Assembly (NCBI GenBank): GCA_017882555.1
Contig: JADGPH010000199.1
Location: 1-7,017, forward strand
Direction of reading: 5' to 3'
DNA from: Thermoleophilia bacterium
Lineage (GTDB): Bacteria; Actinomycetota; Thermoleophilia; Miltoncostaeales; Miltoncostaeaceae
Length of the DNA: 7,017 nucleotides
The notes below the pieces were generated by a model. The model was given only the letters and a program-made list of their open reading frames with translations, was not told the origin of the DNA and did not search any database. Positions 1 through 6,468 of the stretch are shown here, one piece after another (the stretch's first letter is position 1; each line of letters starts with the position of its first letter). Both the position numbers and the translations under genes were made by a program.

Positions 1-1427
1 CGCCCCGTCGAACCGGAGGAATAGATCATGTACGCCAGATCTTCCGGGTGCACCGCAGCCACCTCGGGGCCGGAATCACCGCTGAGGGCATCCGGGGCGA
101 CGGTGGGCCAGCGATCGACATCGAGCCCCCGCTCGGCCACAACCAACTGCGGTTCGCAGTCCTGGAGGATCACGGCGATCCGATCCGGCGGACTCAAGGG
201 GTCAACGGGGACCGCGACCGCACCGAGCCAGGCCACCCCCAACACGGCGGCAACCCACTCGCGGCTGTCGCGCACCGCAACCGCGACCCGATCCCCGCGC
301 CGCACCCCCGCCGCGCGGAGCGCGCCCGCGGCACCGCGTGCGCCCGCCCAGAGCTCGTCGTAGGTCCAGGCGCCATTGGTGTCGATCACCGCGGGCGTCG
401 CGCCGGCGCCTGATCGCACGTGGCGGCCGACCAACAGCTGCACGAGGTTGGCACCGGCACTGACGCCGACAGCCAGCGGCCGGGGTCGCAGCTCCGGGTC
501 CGGAGGGGGCACGAGCGATTCCGCGACCGCCGCGAACGCCTCGCACGGGACCCGCTCGGGGAGCGCCAGGATGACATCGGTGACACCCACAGCGGCGTAG
601 GCGGCCAGGCGTTGGCGGACCTCATCGGGGGTGCCGACGAGTCCGGTGGTGCCGAGCCAGCGCACAAACCGGGCCGGGGTGGTCCCGAGCAGATCCGCCT
701 GGGGTCGCACCCACGCGTGCAACTCCGTGATGCTTGGCGCGACCAGACAGAAGGTGTAGAGGGCCACCCGGAGCGCCGGCCGGCCGGCCGCGTCGGCGGC
801 CTCACGGGCGATCGCCGCGCGCGCTCCGAGTTCCTCGGGCGAGGTCCATGCGGCGATGATGCCGTCGGTTGAGCGCCCGGCCAGCGCGAGCAGGACCGGT
901 CCGTGGGCGGCCAGCCACACCGGGGGACGGCGCGTGAGCGGCATGTTGGGGGCGTTGTCCAGCACCCCCGCAACGCTCGCGCCCTCGGGGTGTGCCCACA
1001 TCGCCTCCATCACCTCGAGCGCGGTGCGCAGACGCGTCGTGCGCTCACTGGACGTGCCGAAGTCGTAGCCGTATGCGGCATGCTCGGGCCGGTCGGAGCC
1101 GGTCCCGAGGCCCATGATCAGCCGGCCGCCGGAGATCACATCAAGGACGGAGGCCATCTTGGCGGCCAGCTGTGGGGGGCGATAACTGGCCGACGCCACC
1201 GCGATGCCCAGGTGGATTCGGGCGGTCAGCGGGGCGAGGGCGCCGAGGGTCGTGAACGCATCAAAGGTCGGGTCGGACTTGATCCGCCCCGGTGATTGGA
1301 GATGGTCGTTGACCCACAGGGCATCAACCCGGGAGCGCTCGAGCAACTCGGCGATCGAGCGGATCTCCCCCCAGGTACCTCCGTATTGGGGGACCCGGAT
1401 CCCGATGCGCACCGCGGGCGGTGTCAT
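1..1427 (-). CDS. Luciferase-like monooxygenase fused to AMP-forming acyl/aryl-CoA ligase (3' end outside window)
   Basis: A single uninterrupted frame of 475 codons starts at ATG 1427-1425 and leaves the window still open. Residues 1-305 read as a luciferase-like (F420/FMN-type) oxidoreductase. They begin with a β-strand RIGIRVPQYGG, have LWVNDH near 38-42, the family stretch DVISGGRLIMGLGTG at 96-110, and PPVWLAAHGP near 168-177. After a Pro-rich linker (about 306-327), residues 328-475 read as the N-terminus of an adenylate-forming ligase. This includes AWTYDELW near 353-360, GVRRGDRVAV at 374-383, LGAVAVPVDP at 401-410, and the A3 phosphate-binding loop MIYSSGSTG at 467-475, just before the edge. 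The opening of the ligase part resembles benzoate-CoA ligases more than fatty-acyl ligases, but the specificity region is not visible. Stand-alone luciferase-like enzymes usually stop near residue 300. The start overlaps the stop of the upstream LytR_C gene (ATGA), implying translational coupling. I infer an oxidation step followed by CoA activation of the same substrate; the substrate is unknown. Confidence 0.88.
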   Translation of the reverse strand, partial: MTPPAVRIGIRVPQYGGTWGEIRSIAELLERSRVDALWVNDHLQSPGRIKSDPTFDAFTTLGALAPLTARIHLGIAVASASYRPPQLAAKMASVLDVISGGRLIMGLGTGSDRPEHAAYGYDFGTSSERTTRLRTALEVMEAMWAHPEGASVAGVLDNAPNMPLTRRPPVWLAAHGPVLLALAGRSTDGIIAAWTSPEELGARAAIAREAADAAGRPALRVALYTFCLVAPSITELHAWVRPQADLLGTTPARFVRWLGTTGLVGTPDEVRQRLAAYAAVGVTDVILALPERVPCEAFAAVAESLVPPPDPELRPRPLAVGVSAGANLVQLLVGRHVRSGAGATPAVIDTNGAWTYDELWAGARGAAGALRAAGVRRGDRVAVAVRDSREWVAAVLGVAWLGAVAVPVDPLSPPDRIAVILQDCEPQLVVAERGLDVDRWPTVAPDALSGDSGPEVAAVHPEDLAYMIYSSGSTG

Positions 1428-2086
1428 CCGCCGCCGACCACGACGATCAGTTGGGCCGATGGCGCTGCGCTGGGCACTGGTCCGGTGACGGGAATCGGCG
1501 CGATGACGGTGATCCCGAGGTCGGTGCCGAGGCGCCCGGCCACGGCTTGCTCGCCGGGGCGGTAGTAGATGACCAGCTGCTGTGTCGCGGGTGTCGGTGC
1601 GGTCGATGTGGTCGAGGTCGTCGTGCCGGCGGTCGTCGTGGTCGTCGTGCTTGTCGGCGTCGCCGGAGCGGTCGAGGTCGGGAGCTGGTTGGGCGGCAAC
1701 AGGACATTGCCGACGGCCGGGGTGGGGTATCCCCGATCCACGATGCTGACCGCGAGCTGCACGGCGATCCCCGGAGTGGCACCGGCGTTCAGCACCGCGA
1801 TCTTGGTCTCCGCGCGCAGGGGCAGTACTGCTGCGGGGGTGGTGCTCGTTGCGGACGGTGGTGTGGTGGTGCCGGCAGTTGTGCTCGAGGTGGCCGTCGT
1901 CGGCGCGGTGACGCGGACCGCGCGCGTGCGCATGTTCTTAGGAACAGACGGCGTGACCGTATTCGGGTCGATGCTCGAGCGGTGTGCCCATCCGATCCAG
2001 AAGCCCACCAACAGGCACACGACGGCGAGCGCGGCCGTGGTGAGGTGTGCGGTTGTCGGGCGCCACGAGAGGTTGGGCAGCTTCAT
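1424..2086 (-). CDS. Membrane-anchored LytR_C-domain protein with Thr-rich linkers
   Basis: A 220-residue protein starting at ATG 2086-2084. A GGGGA stretch roughly 10 nt upstream is a weak ribosome binding site. A short cytoplasmic N-terminus is followed by one hydrophobic segment at about 13-34 (ending LVGFWIGW) with no cleavage signature, so I infer a type II anchor with the rest outside the cell. Residues 58-87 are a Thr/Ser/Ala/Pro linker. Residues 95-127 (KIAVLNAGATPG then VDRGYPT) and 169-218 (QLVIYYRPGEQAVAGRLGTDLG then LIVVVGG) are the two halves of a LytR C-terminal (LytR_C) domain. That domain is often found at the end of LytR-CpsA-Psr cell-wall ligases or alone in actinobacterial envelope proteins. 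No LytR-CpsA-Psr catalytic domain is present, so this is a stand-alone version. A second Thr-rich run (about 136-168, DNA 1583-1681) splits the domain. Its exact role is unknown; a cell-envelope function is inferred. It is the first gene of the minus-strand unit. Confidence 0.85.
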   Translation of the reverse strand: MKLPNLSWRPTTAHLTTAALAVVCLLVGFWIGWAHRSSIDPNTVTPSVPKNMRTRAVRVTAPTTATSSTTAGTTTPPSATSTTPAAVLPLRAETKIAVLNAGATPGIAVQLAVSIVDRGYPTPAVGNVLLPPNQLPTSTAPATPTSTTTTTTAGTTTSTTSTAPTPATQQLVIYYRPGEQAVAGRLGTDLGITVIAPIPVTGPVPSAAPSAQLIVVVGGG

Positions 2087-2121
2087 CGCGACGGGTCCCC
2101 GGGCGGCAACATCACCGTGTG

Positions 2122-2127
2122 ATGCTA
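2122..2127 (-). promoter_or_regulatory. Candidate -10 element for the LytR_C / fusion-enzyme unit
   Basis: TAGCAT on the minus strand lies about 36 nt upstream of the LytR_C start codon. It fits the TANNNT form of actinobacterial -10 boxes and would give a transcript starting near 2115 with a leader of about 30 nt. No convincing -35 box is seen 16-19 nt further upstream. The support is position and pattern only. Confidence 0.35.
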
Positions 2128-2171
2128 CCGGGCCTTTCGGAGTCGCGGATCATGCCGCGGGGCGGTGTGCT

Positions 2172-2198
2172 GTGGACGTCCGCAAATCGTGGTAGCCT
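2172..2198 (+). promoter_or_regulatory. Candidate promoter for the helicase gene
   Basis: TAGCCT at 2193-2198, in the context GGTAGCCTTG, is a plausible -10 box. GTGGAC at 2172-2177 is a weak -35 candidate with a short 15-nt spacer. Transcription would begin near 2205 and leave a leader of roughly 138 nt before ATG 2343. An AT-richer patch (CGCAAATCGT) just upstream of the -10 fits a promoter in otherwise very GC-rich DNA. No known operator was recognised. Confidence 0.4.
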
Positions 2199-2342
2199 TG
2201 TCGCGGTCGCCAATGAGAGGCGGTCGCTCCGTGCTGATCTGACCTGAGCGTCCGTCGCCATGCGATCCGAGGCCCCTGTACCTGCCCTCGCTTGGCCACA
2301 TCGCTTGTCGTGTGTGTTGAGAGCGGCGAGCCCTGTCACCGG

Positions 2343-4892
2343 ATGCCAGTCAGCCTGAGTCTCACCTCGAACATCAGTGCTCCGCCGTTGCCTGCCGACG
2401 CGCTGGCCGCTGCCCTTGAAGACCCGGGCGTCGTCTGGCCGGACGTCACCTTGCGTCCGCATCAGATTGAAGCGCTCGACGATCTCGCGTCGCGGTTGGC
2501 GCACGGGGTGCGCCGGACGTGGGTCGATGCGCCGACCGGATCCGGCAAGACGATCATGTTCTGTGCGCTGGCGGCCGCCCTCGACGGATCGGCATGCGTC
2601 CTGGTGCCGCGACGGAATCTCGCCGAGCAAACGATCGCCGGCTTCGCACGTCACTTCCCGTCGGTGAGGGTCAACGACGAAGGTCCGGATGCGATCGGCC
2701 AATCGGGCGTGGCGATCTGCACCTACCAGGCTGCACTGCGCCACGCGGCGCGGATCAACTGGGATGAAGTGACCCTGCTGGTCTGCGATGAGGCCCATAC
2801 CGCCCTCGGCGCCCAGACGCGCCTGATGCTCGACCGGGCCAAAAACGCCGTCATCGTCGGCTTCACCGCGACCGGGGCCACGACCACCGGTCACGTCGAG
2901 CAGATCTTCGGCCCGGTCGCTACGACCCTCGATCGTGCCTCGGCGATCGAGCGCGGAATTCTCTGCCCGCTCCGCTCTCTGCGCGTCGAGCGCGCGGTCG
3001 ATCTCTCCGATGTGGCGCGGGTGCGGGGGGACTTTGATCAGGGCAGCCTCGGCCGGGCGCTGGATCGCGCGCTCTGGCACACGGCGTGTGCGGATGTCTG
3101 GGCCGAGCACTTTCAACCGCTCAAACTCGCCGGCGTGGCGTACACGGCGACCGTCGCTCAGGCGCACAACCTGGCCGATGAGCTGATCACGCGTGGGGTC
3201 AAGGCCGCCGCGGTCTCGGGGCAGACGCCGACCCGTGATCTACAGATGATCCTCAAGAAATTCGGCGAGGGCTACATCGACGTGTTGTGCAACGCGGATC
3301 TTCTGACCGAAGGATGGGACGAGACCCGGGCCTCGGTCGTGATGCACCTGGCACCGACGACCTCTGAGCGCGTTTTCGTGCAGCGCCTTGGTCGGGTGAT
3401 GCGCCCGGCCCCCGAGAAGGAGGCCGTGTCGGTCGAATTCTTACCCAAGGGTGACCTGATGGGTGTCAAGACCAGCCACGATCTGTTCGGGGTCGGCTGG
3501 TACAAGCCCTTGGGTCGGGTGGCGGGTCCACCCGACGCCGGGGACGAGCGCGGCAAGCTCGCCCAGGCGGCGCGCCTGCTGGCCGATCAGGCCGGCAACG
3601 TCGCCGAGCTGGTCAATCCCGGCGCCGACCCGGCGCAGATTGCCGCTGGCTTCCGCGACGGCGGCTGGCGGGATGCCGACACCAGCCAGCTGCGGGGCAT
3701 CCTGATCGAAGAGTGGATCGAGGCCGCCGCCGCCGATGCCACCTGCATCGAGATCGCCGAACGGGTTGCCGCGGGCATCCCACCGACGGGTGCGCTGTCG
3801 TGGTGGGGCCTGACCGGCGTGCTGGCGCGCACCGCCCGCGACGGGATCGATCAGCCGATGTGGCGTGAGTGGGCGATGGCAATGGTCGTACAGCCCGACC
3901 TGCGGATGTGGCTGACAGACGAAGCTCCGCGACGGGTCCTGGACAGCCTGCGCATGACCGCGCGGGAACGCCTGCGGGCCCTCTGGTACCACGCCGACAG
4001 TGCGGGCAAATGGGATCGGATCACCGCTCTCGAACAGCTGGGTCGTTCGGGCGATCGTCGTCGGCGTTGGACCGCTCTCGACGAGGCCTCGTCATGGGCC
4101 CCGGCGTGGGCGTGGGACGTCTCACGGGGGCTGGCCGAGGCCCATCGCCCGGGACGCAACCAGGAAGCCGCGCGGATTGCAGGTTGGGAAGCACGCCACC
4201 TGATCTCCGCCGGTGGCGAGATCAATCTCATCGCCGGGTGGTTGCGGGCGGCCGGTGGCCCGCCGCCGGATCCGATTCCGCCGGACGCAGACGCGGTCGC
4301 CGCACTGCGCTTGGGTCAGGTTGCGCGCCTGACGGTCGTCTTGGGTCCAGGGGATGTGCCGACGCGTCCCGAGCACGTGCGCCTAGCGGCGCGCGCCGCC
4401 GCCGCGGCCGGTGGTTGGGCGCACCTGAGGGGCTTGCTCGACTCGCTGGACTTCACGACACCGGATGCCCGCCGAGCCTTACGGGCCGCGGTCGGCGCGA
4501 CCCAGCCCAAGGCGCTGATGTCACGTCGTGGCTGGAATGCCCTACGCACTCGCTTCCCGCGTCTGCCGTCGGCGGACGACATCGGCTTAGGCGACGGCCA
4601 GCGCCGTCGCGACACGGCGACGGAGGACCCCGCCAAGCCGCGCCGACGCCGCCGACGCCGCCTGCACGCGTCGCCCACCGACCCGGCAAGCACCGCTCCG
4701 GCCGCCGCGGCTGACGGGGTGTCCGGAAGTGGCGCCAGGCCGGCTGAGTCCGCACCCCCAGGCACCGACGGATCTGCCGCGACGGCCAATCGCCGCCGCC
4801 GCCGACGACGCCGCCGTTCGCCGCGTGCCGGGGCGGGCACCGGGGGATCGTCCGCTGGCGAGGGATCCGGAGCGTCACTGCCCGAGGCCTAG
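2343..4892 (+). CDS. SF2 DEAH-box helicase with long helical C-terminus and poly-arginine tail
   Basis: Starting at ATG 2343 the protein has 849 residues. The frame is open back to a TTG at 2292 and a GTG at 2310, but neither has a better ribosome binding site, so the start is uncertain. Helicase motifs in order: LRPHQIEAL (37-45), Walker A APTGSGKT (63-70), LVPRRNLAEQT near 87-97, DEAH with VCDEAHT (147-153), GFTATG (173-178), and in the second RecA-like lobe AYTAT (266-270), LTEGWDE (321-327) and QRLGRVMRP (347-355). This arrangement matches the Type III restriction/RadD-like part of superfamily 2, which uses ATP to remodel DNA or RNA. Residues about 380-745 are helical and Trp-rich with no family I can name. 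The tail (about 755 to the end) is low complexity and holds seven arginines at 767-773 and nine at 817-825, likely a disordered nucleic-acid-binding tail. No nuclease, methylase or Zn-finger motif was seen, so a restriction system is not supported. Repair or RNA metabolism is inferred. Confidence 0.88.
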   Translation: MPVSLSLTSNISAPPLPADALAAALEDPGVVWPDVTLRPHQIEALDDLASRLAHGVRRTWVDAPTGSGKTIMFCALAAALDGSACVLVPRRNLAEQTIAGFARHFPSVRVNDEGPDAIGQSGVAICTYQAALRHAARINWDEVTLLVCDEAHTALGAQTRLMLDRAKNAVIVGFTATGATTTGHVEQIFGPVATTLDRASAIERGILCPLRSLRVERAVDLSDVARVRGDFDQGSLGRALDRALWHTACADVWAEHFQPLKLAGVAYTATVAQAHNLADELITRGVKAAAVSGQTPTRDLQMILKKFGEGYIDVLCNADLLTEGWDETRASVVMHLAPTTSERVFVQRLGRVMRPAPEKEAVSVEFLPKGDLMGVKTSHDLFGVGWYKPLGRVAGPPDAGDERGKLAQAARLLADQAGNVAELVNPGADPAQIAAGFRDGGWRDADTSQLRGILIEEWIEAAAADATCIEIAERVAAGIPPTGALSWWGLTGVLARTARDGIDQPMWREWAMAMVVQPDLRMWLTDEAPRRVLDSLRMTARERLRALWYHADSAGKWDRITALEQLGRSGDRRRRWTALDEASSWAPAWAWDVSRGLAEAHRPGRNQEAARIAGWEARHLISAGGEINLIAGWLRAAGGPPPDPIPPDADAVAALRLGQVARLTVVLGPGDVPTRPEHVRLAARAAAAAGGWAHLRGLLDSLDFTTPDARRALRAAVGATQPKALMSRRGWNALRTRFPRLPSADDIGLGDGQRRRDTATEDPAKPRRRRRRRLHASPTDPASTAPAAAADGVSGSGARPAESAPPGTDGSAATANRRRRRRRRRSPRAGAGTGGSSAGEGSGASLPEA

Positions 4893-4914
4893 CCGGACGG
4901 GGGTTGTCCGAGGC
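4887..4914 (+). terminator. Weak hairpin overlapping the helicase stop codon
   Basis: GCCT (4887-4890) and CGGAC (4894-4898) can pair with GTCCG (4906-4910) and AGGC (4911-4914). This gives nine base pairs with a 3-nt bulge and a 7-nt loop. No T-run follows. It could attenuate or end helicase transcription before the next gene, but a stem this size is easily formed by chance in GC-rich DNA. Confidence 0.22.
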
Positions 4915-4944
4915 TGGCACGCTGGCGGGTCGTGCGCTTATGCT
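4914..4944 (+). promoter_or_regulatory. Candidate promoter placed for a leaderless transcript of the 83-residue gene
   Basis: TATGCT at 4939-4944 is a good -10 hexamer and ends 6 nt before the A of the ATG at 4951, so the predicted transcription start falls on or beside the start codon. CTGGCA at 4914-4919 matches four of six bases of TTGACA with a 19-nt spacer. There is no Shine-Dalgarno-like sequence before 4951, which agrees with a leaderless mRNA, a common arrangement in actinobacteria. Confidence 0.5.
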
Positions 4945-4950
4945 TGGGCT

Positions 4951-5202
4951 ATGACCTTGCCGGCTTCGGAATCCGATGCTGTCGCGGATGCGCTGTGGGA
5001 TCGTGTGCGTCGGCTTGCCGGTGTGGCCGAGCAGCTGGTCCAGGCGGAGGCACTCGGCGAGCTCGACCCGGATGGCCAGGCCCGCCTGGATCGGACCCGC
5101 GTGCGCCTGAGGCGGGCGGTGGAGCGGGCACAAATGGCCGACGAGCTCTCGGACCAACTGGCCGATTTGCGTGCGACCCGGACCCGTGGCGAAGGACCGT
5201 GA
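4951..5202 (+). CDS. Small helical protein of unknown function (83 residues)
   Basis: I do not recognise a family. The frame is open upstream to 4729, but that stretch lies inside the helicase tail. ATG 4951 is chosen because a -10 box ends 6 nt before it and because the sequence from there on is protein-like. The 83 residues are soluble and highly charged, with no signal peptide or membrane segment. Residues about 8-35 (VADALWDRVRRLAGVAEQLV and beyond) and about 41-75 look like two amphipathic helices separated by a Gly/Asp/Pro turn (GELDPDG, 36-42). This suggests a helical hairpin or short coiled coil, followed by a polar tail (RATRTRGEGP). It lacks a helix-turn-helix or Cys/His metal motif. 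It is 58 nt downstream of the helicase on the same strand with its own probable promoter, and converges on glcF. It could be a structural or regulatory partner of something outside the window; nothing here shows which. Confidence 0.65.
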   Translation: MTLPASESDAVADALWDRVRRLAGVAEQLVQAEALGELDPDGQARLDRTRVRLRRAVERAQMADELSDQLADLRATRTRGEGP

Positions 5203-5204
5203 CG

Positions 5205-5227
5205 CCGCTGGGGCGACGCCCCAGCGG
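5205..5227. terminator. Perfect GC-rich hairpin between convergent genes, probable bidirectional terminator
   Basis: CCGCTGGGGC (5205-5214) and GCCCCAGCGG (5218-5227) pair over ten bases without mismatch around a GAC loop. The hairpin starts 2 nt after the stop of the 83-residue gene and ends 8 nt before the glcF stop, so it nearly fills the 33-nt gap between convergent genes. It lacks a T-run on either side. T-less hairpins are often proposed as terminators in high-GC actinobacteria. Its symmetry would let it serve both transcripts. Confidence 0.6.
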
Positions 5228-5235
5228 GCACCCAC

Positions 5236-6468
5236 CTAGCGGATGAGCTGGGCGGGGTGAACGACGCGGATCGGTGAGGAGATCTCGCGGAGCCCCGCGG
5301 CGATTTGGATCGCGCACCCCGGGTTCGCCACCGCGACCGTGCTGGCGCCGGTCGTGGTGATCGCCGCGGCCTTCTGGCGGCGCAATTGTGCCGACAGTTC
5401 CGGTTGCAGGACCGCATAGAGGCCCGCGGCCCCACAGCAGCGTCCGCCGCCGGGGATCTCGACCGGTTGTCCCCCGACCGACCGGATCACGCGGCGCAGA
5501 TCGGGCCCGAGGGCCTGGCCGTGGACATGGTGGCAGGCGTCGTGGCAGGCGATCGTGCCGAGGTCGCGCGAACGTGTGGCAAGGTCCAGCTCAAGCAGAT
5601 CCCGCACACGACTGGCGACCGCGGCGGCACGTGGACCCCATTCAGGATCGTCGTTGAGCAGGTGTCCCCAGCCTTTCATGTGGTTGCTGCAGCCCGCGGA
5701 GTTGACGACAACGACCTCGGCATCCTCAAATTCGGCAATCCGGTCGCGGGCCATCCGGCGGGCGGCGTCGGGGTACCCGTAGTGCATCGCCAGCGCACCG
5801 CAGCACCCCCCCGCGCGCGGGCGCACCGCCCGGTAGCCGGAACCGGCCACGGCCCGCATCGTGTCGCGCTGCACATCGCGGAACGCTACGTCCATCACGC
5901 ATCCACACAGCAGCGCCGCCGTGGGACCGGACCCCATCGTGCGCGGCAGTGGACGTGCCAATTTCGGCAGCGAGATACGCGGGGTCGTCGTGCGCGCGCC
6001 GGCGGGCCCGAGTCGGTCCAGCCGCAGCGCCTGGGCGATCCCCATCCCGGCGGCGGCGGCGTAGATGGCCCAGGGTCGCGGGAGCACGTATTTGAGTCCG
6101 AGGGCGCGCGGTCCGCGGCTCGCGAGCGGCCGGGTGGGTTCGATCTGGGCACGTGCCGCCTCGATCATGCGGCCAAACGGGACCCCGCTCGGGCAGGCGG
6201 TCTCACAGGCCCGGCAGGCCAGGCACTCGTCCATCATCGTGCGGAAGGTGTCGTCGATCGTCGCCTGGCCCTCCTGGACGGCGCGCATCGCGGCGATCCG
6301 TCCGCGGGGGGACGCGGTCTCGCGACCGGTCAGCCGAAAGGTCGGACAGTGCGGCAGGCACAGGCCACACGACACGCACGAGACGATGTCTTCTTCGGAC
6401 GGAGCCTCGATGCCAGCACGCCACTGGGACGGCCGAATCGGAGGCGGGCGCAGTTCTTCGTCACTCAC
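5236..6468 (-). CDS. glcF: Glycolate oxidase iron-sulfur subunit GlcF
   Basis: A complete 410-residue protein, close to the usual GlcF length. Start is GTG 6468-6466, which shares four bases with the end of glcE (GTGA). An N-terminal ferredoxin-like part binds two 4Fe-4S clusters: C31-x2-C34-x2-C37-x3-C41 (CVSCGLCLPHCP) and C82-x2-C85-x2-C88-x3-C92 (CLACRACETACP). Two cysteine-rich CCG domains follow. The first has CGC at 188-190, CCG at 222-224 and NSAGC ending at C260. The second has CHDAC at 308-312, CCG at 344-346 and NPGC ending at C385. All expected cysteines are present, so the protein looks functional. With GlcD and GlcE it forms the FAD/Fe-S glycolate oxidase, which turns glycolate into glyoxylate and passes electrons to the respiratory chain, for example in salvage of 2-phosphoglycolate. 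Related (Fe-S) subunits serve D-lactate or glycerol-3-phosphate dehydrogenases, but the neighbouring GlcE-type gene favours glycolate. Confidence 0.92.
   Translation of the reverse strand: MSDEELRPPPIRPSQWRAGIEAPSEEDIVSCVSCGLCLPHCPTFRLTGRETASPRGRIAAMRAVQEGQATIDDTFRTMMDECLACRACETACPSGVPFGRMIEAARAQIEPTRPLASRGPRALGLKYVLPRPWAIYAAAAGMGIAQALRLDRLGPAGARTTTPRISLPKLARPLPRTMGSGPTAALLCGCVMDVAFRDVQRDTMRAVAGSGYRAVRPRAGGCCGALAMHYGYPDAARRMARDRIAEFEDAEVVVVNSAGCSNHMKGWGHLLNDDPEWGPRAAAVASRVRDLLELDLATRSRDLGTIACHDACHHVHGQALGPDLRRVIRSVGGQPVEIPGGGRCCGAAGLYAVLQPELSAQLRRQKAAAITTTGASTVAVANPGCAIQIAAGLREISSPIRVVHPAQLIR

Noticed and set aside
1583..1681. GTCGTCGTGG-like tandem repeats resembling a DNA repeat array
   Set aside because: The repetition is explained by Thr codons (ACC/ACG/ACA) in the LytR_C protein linker; there are no spacer-repeat units as in CRISPR.
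1421..2122. 233-residue plus-strand frame opposite the LytR_C gene
   Set aside because: Its Gly/Arg/Cys-rich repeats are the reverse complement of the Thr-rich linkers, and the opposite strand encodes a clear membrane segment and LytR_C domain.
2112..3167. 351-residue open frame on the minus strand opposite the helicase N-terminus
   Set aside because: It overlaps the helicase motif region antisense, and its composition (Arg/Asp/Gly-rich, no motif) is that of a codon-bias shadow.
2343..5202. Helicase plus small protein as a possible phage-defence pair
   Set aside because: No nuclease, methylase, protease or toxin domain is visible next to them, the small gene appears to have its own promoter, and the flanking genes are metabolic. 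The evidence does not support a defence system.
4453..5235. 260-residue minus-strand frame ending next to the glcF stop
   Set aside because: It is antisense to the helicase tail and the small gene. Its Arg/Pro-rich translation has no recognisable domain, and it would share the terminator hairpin awkwardly.
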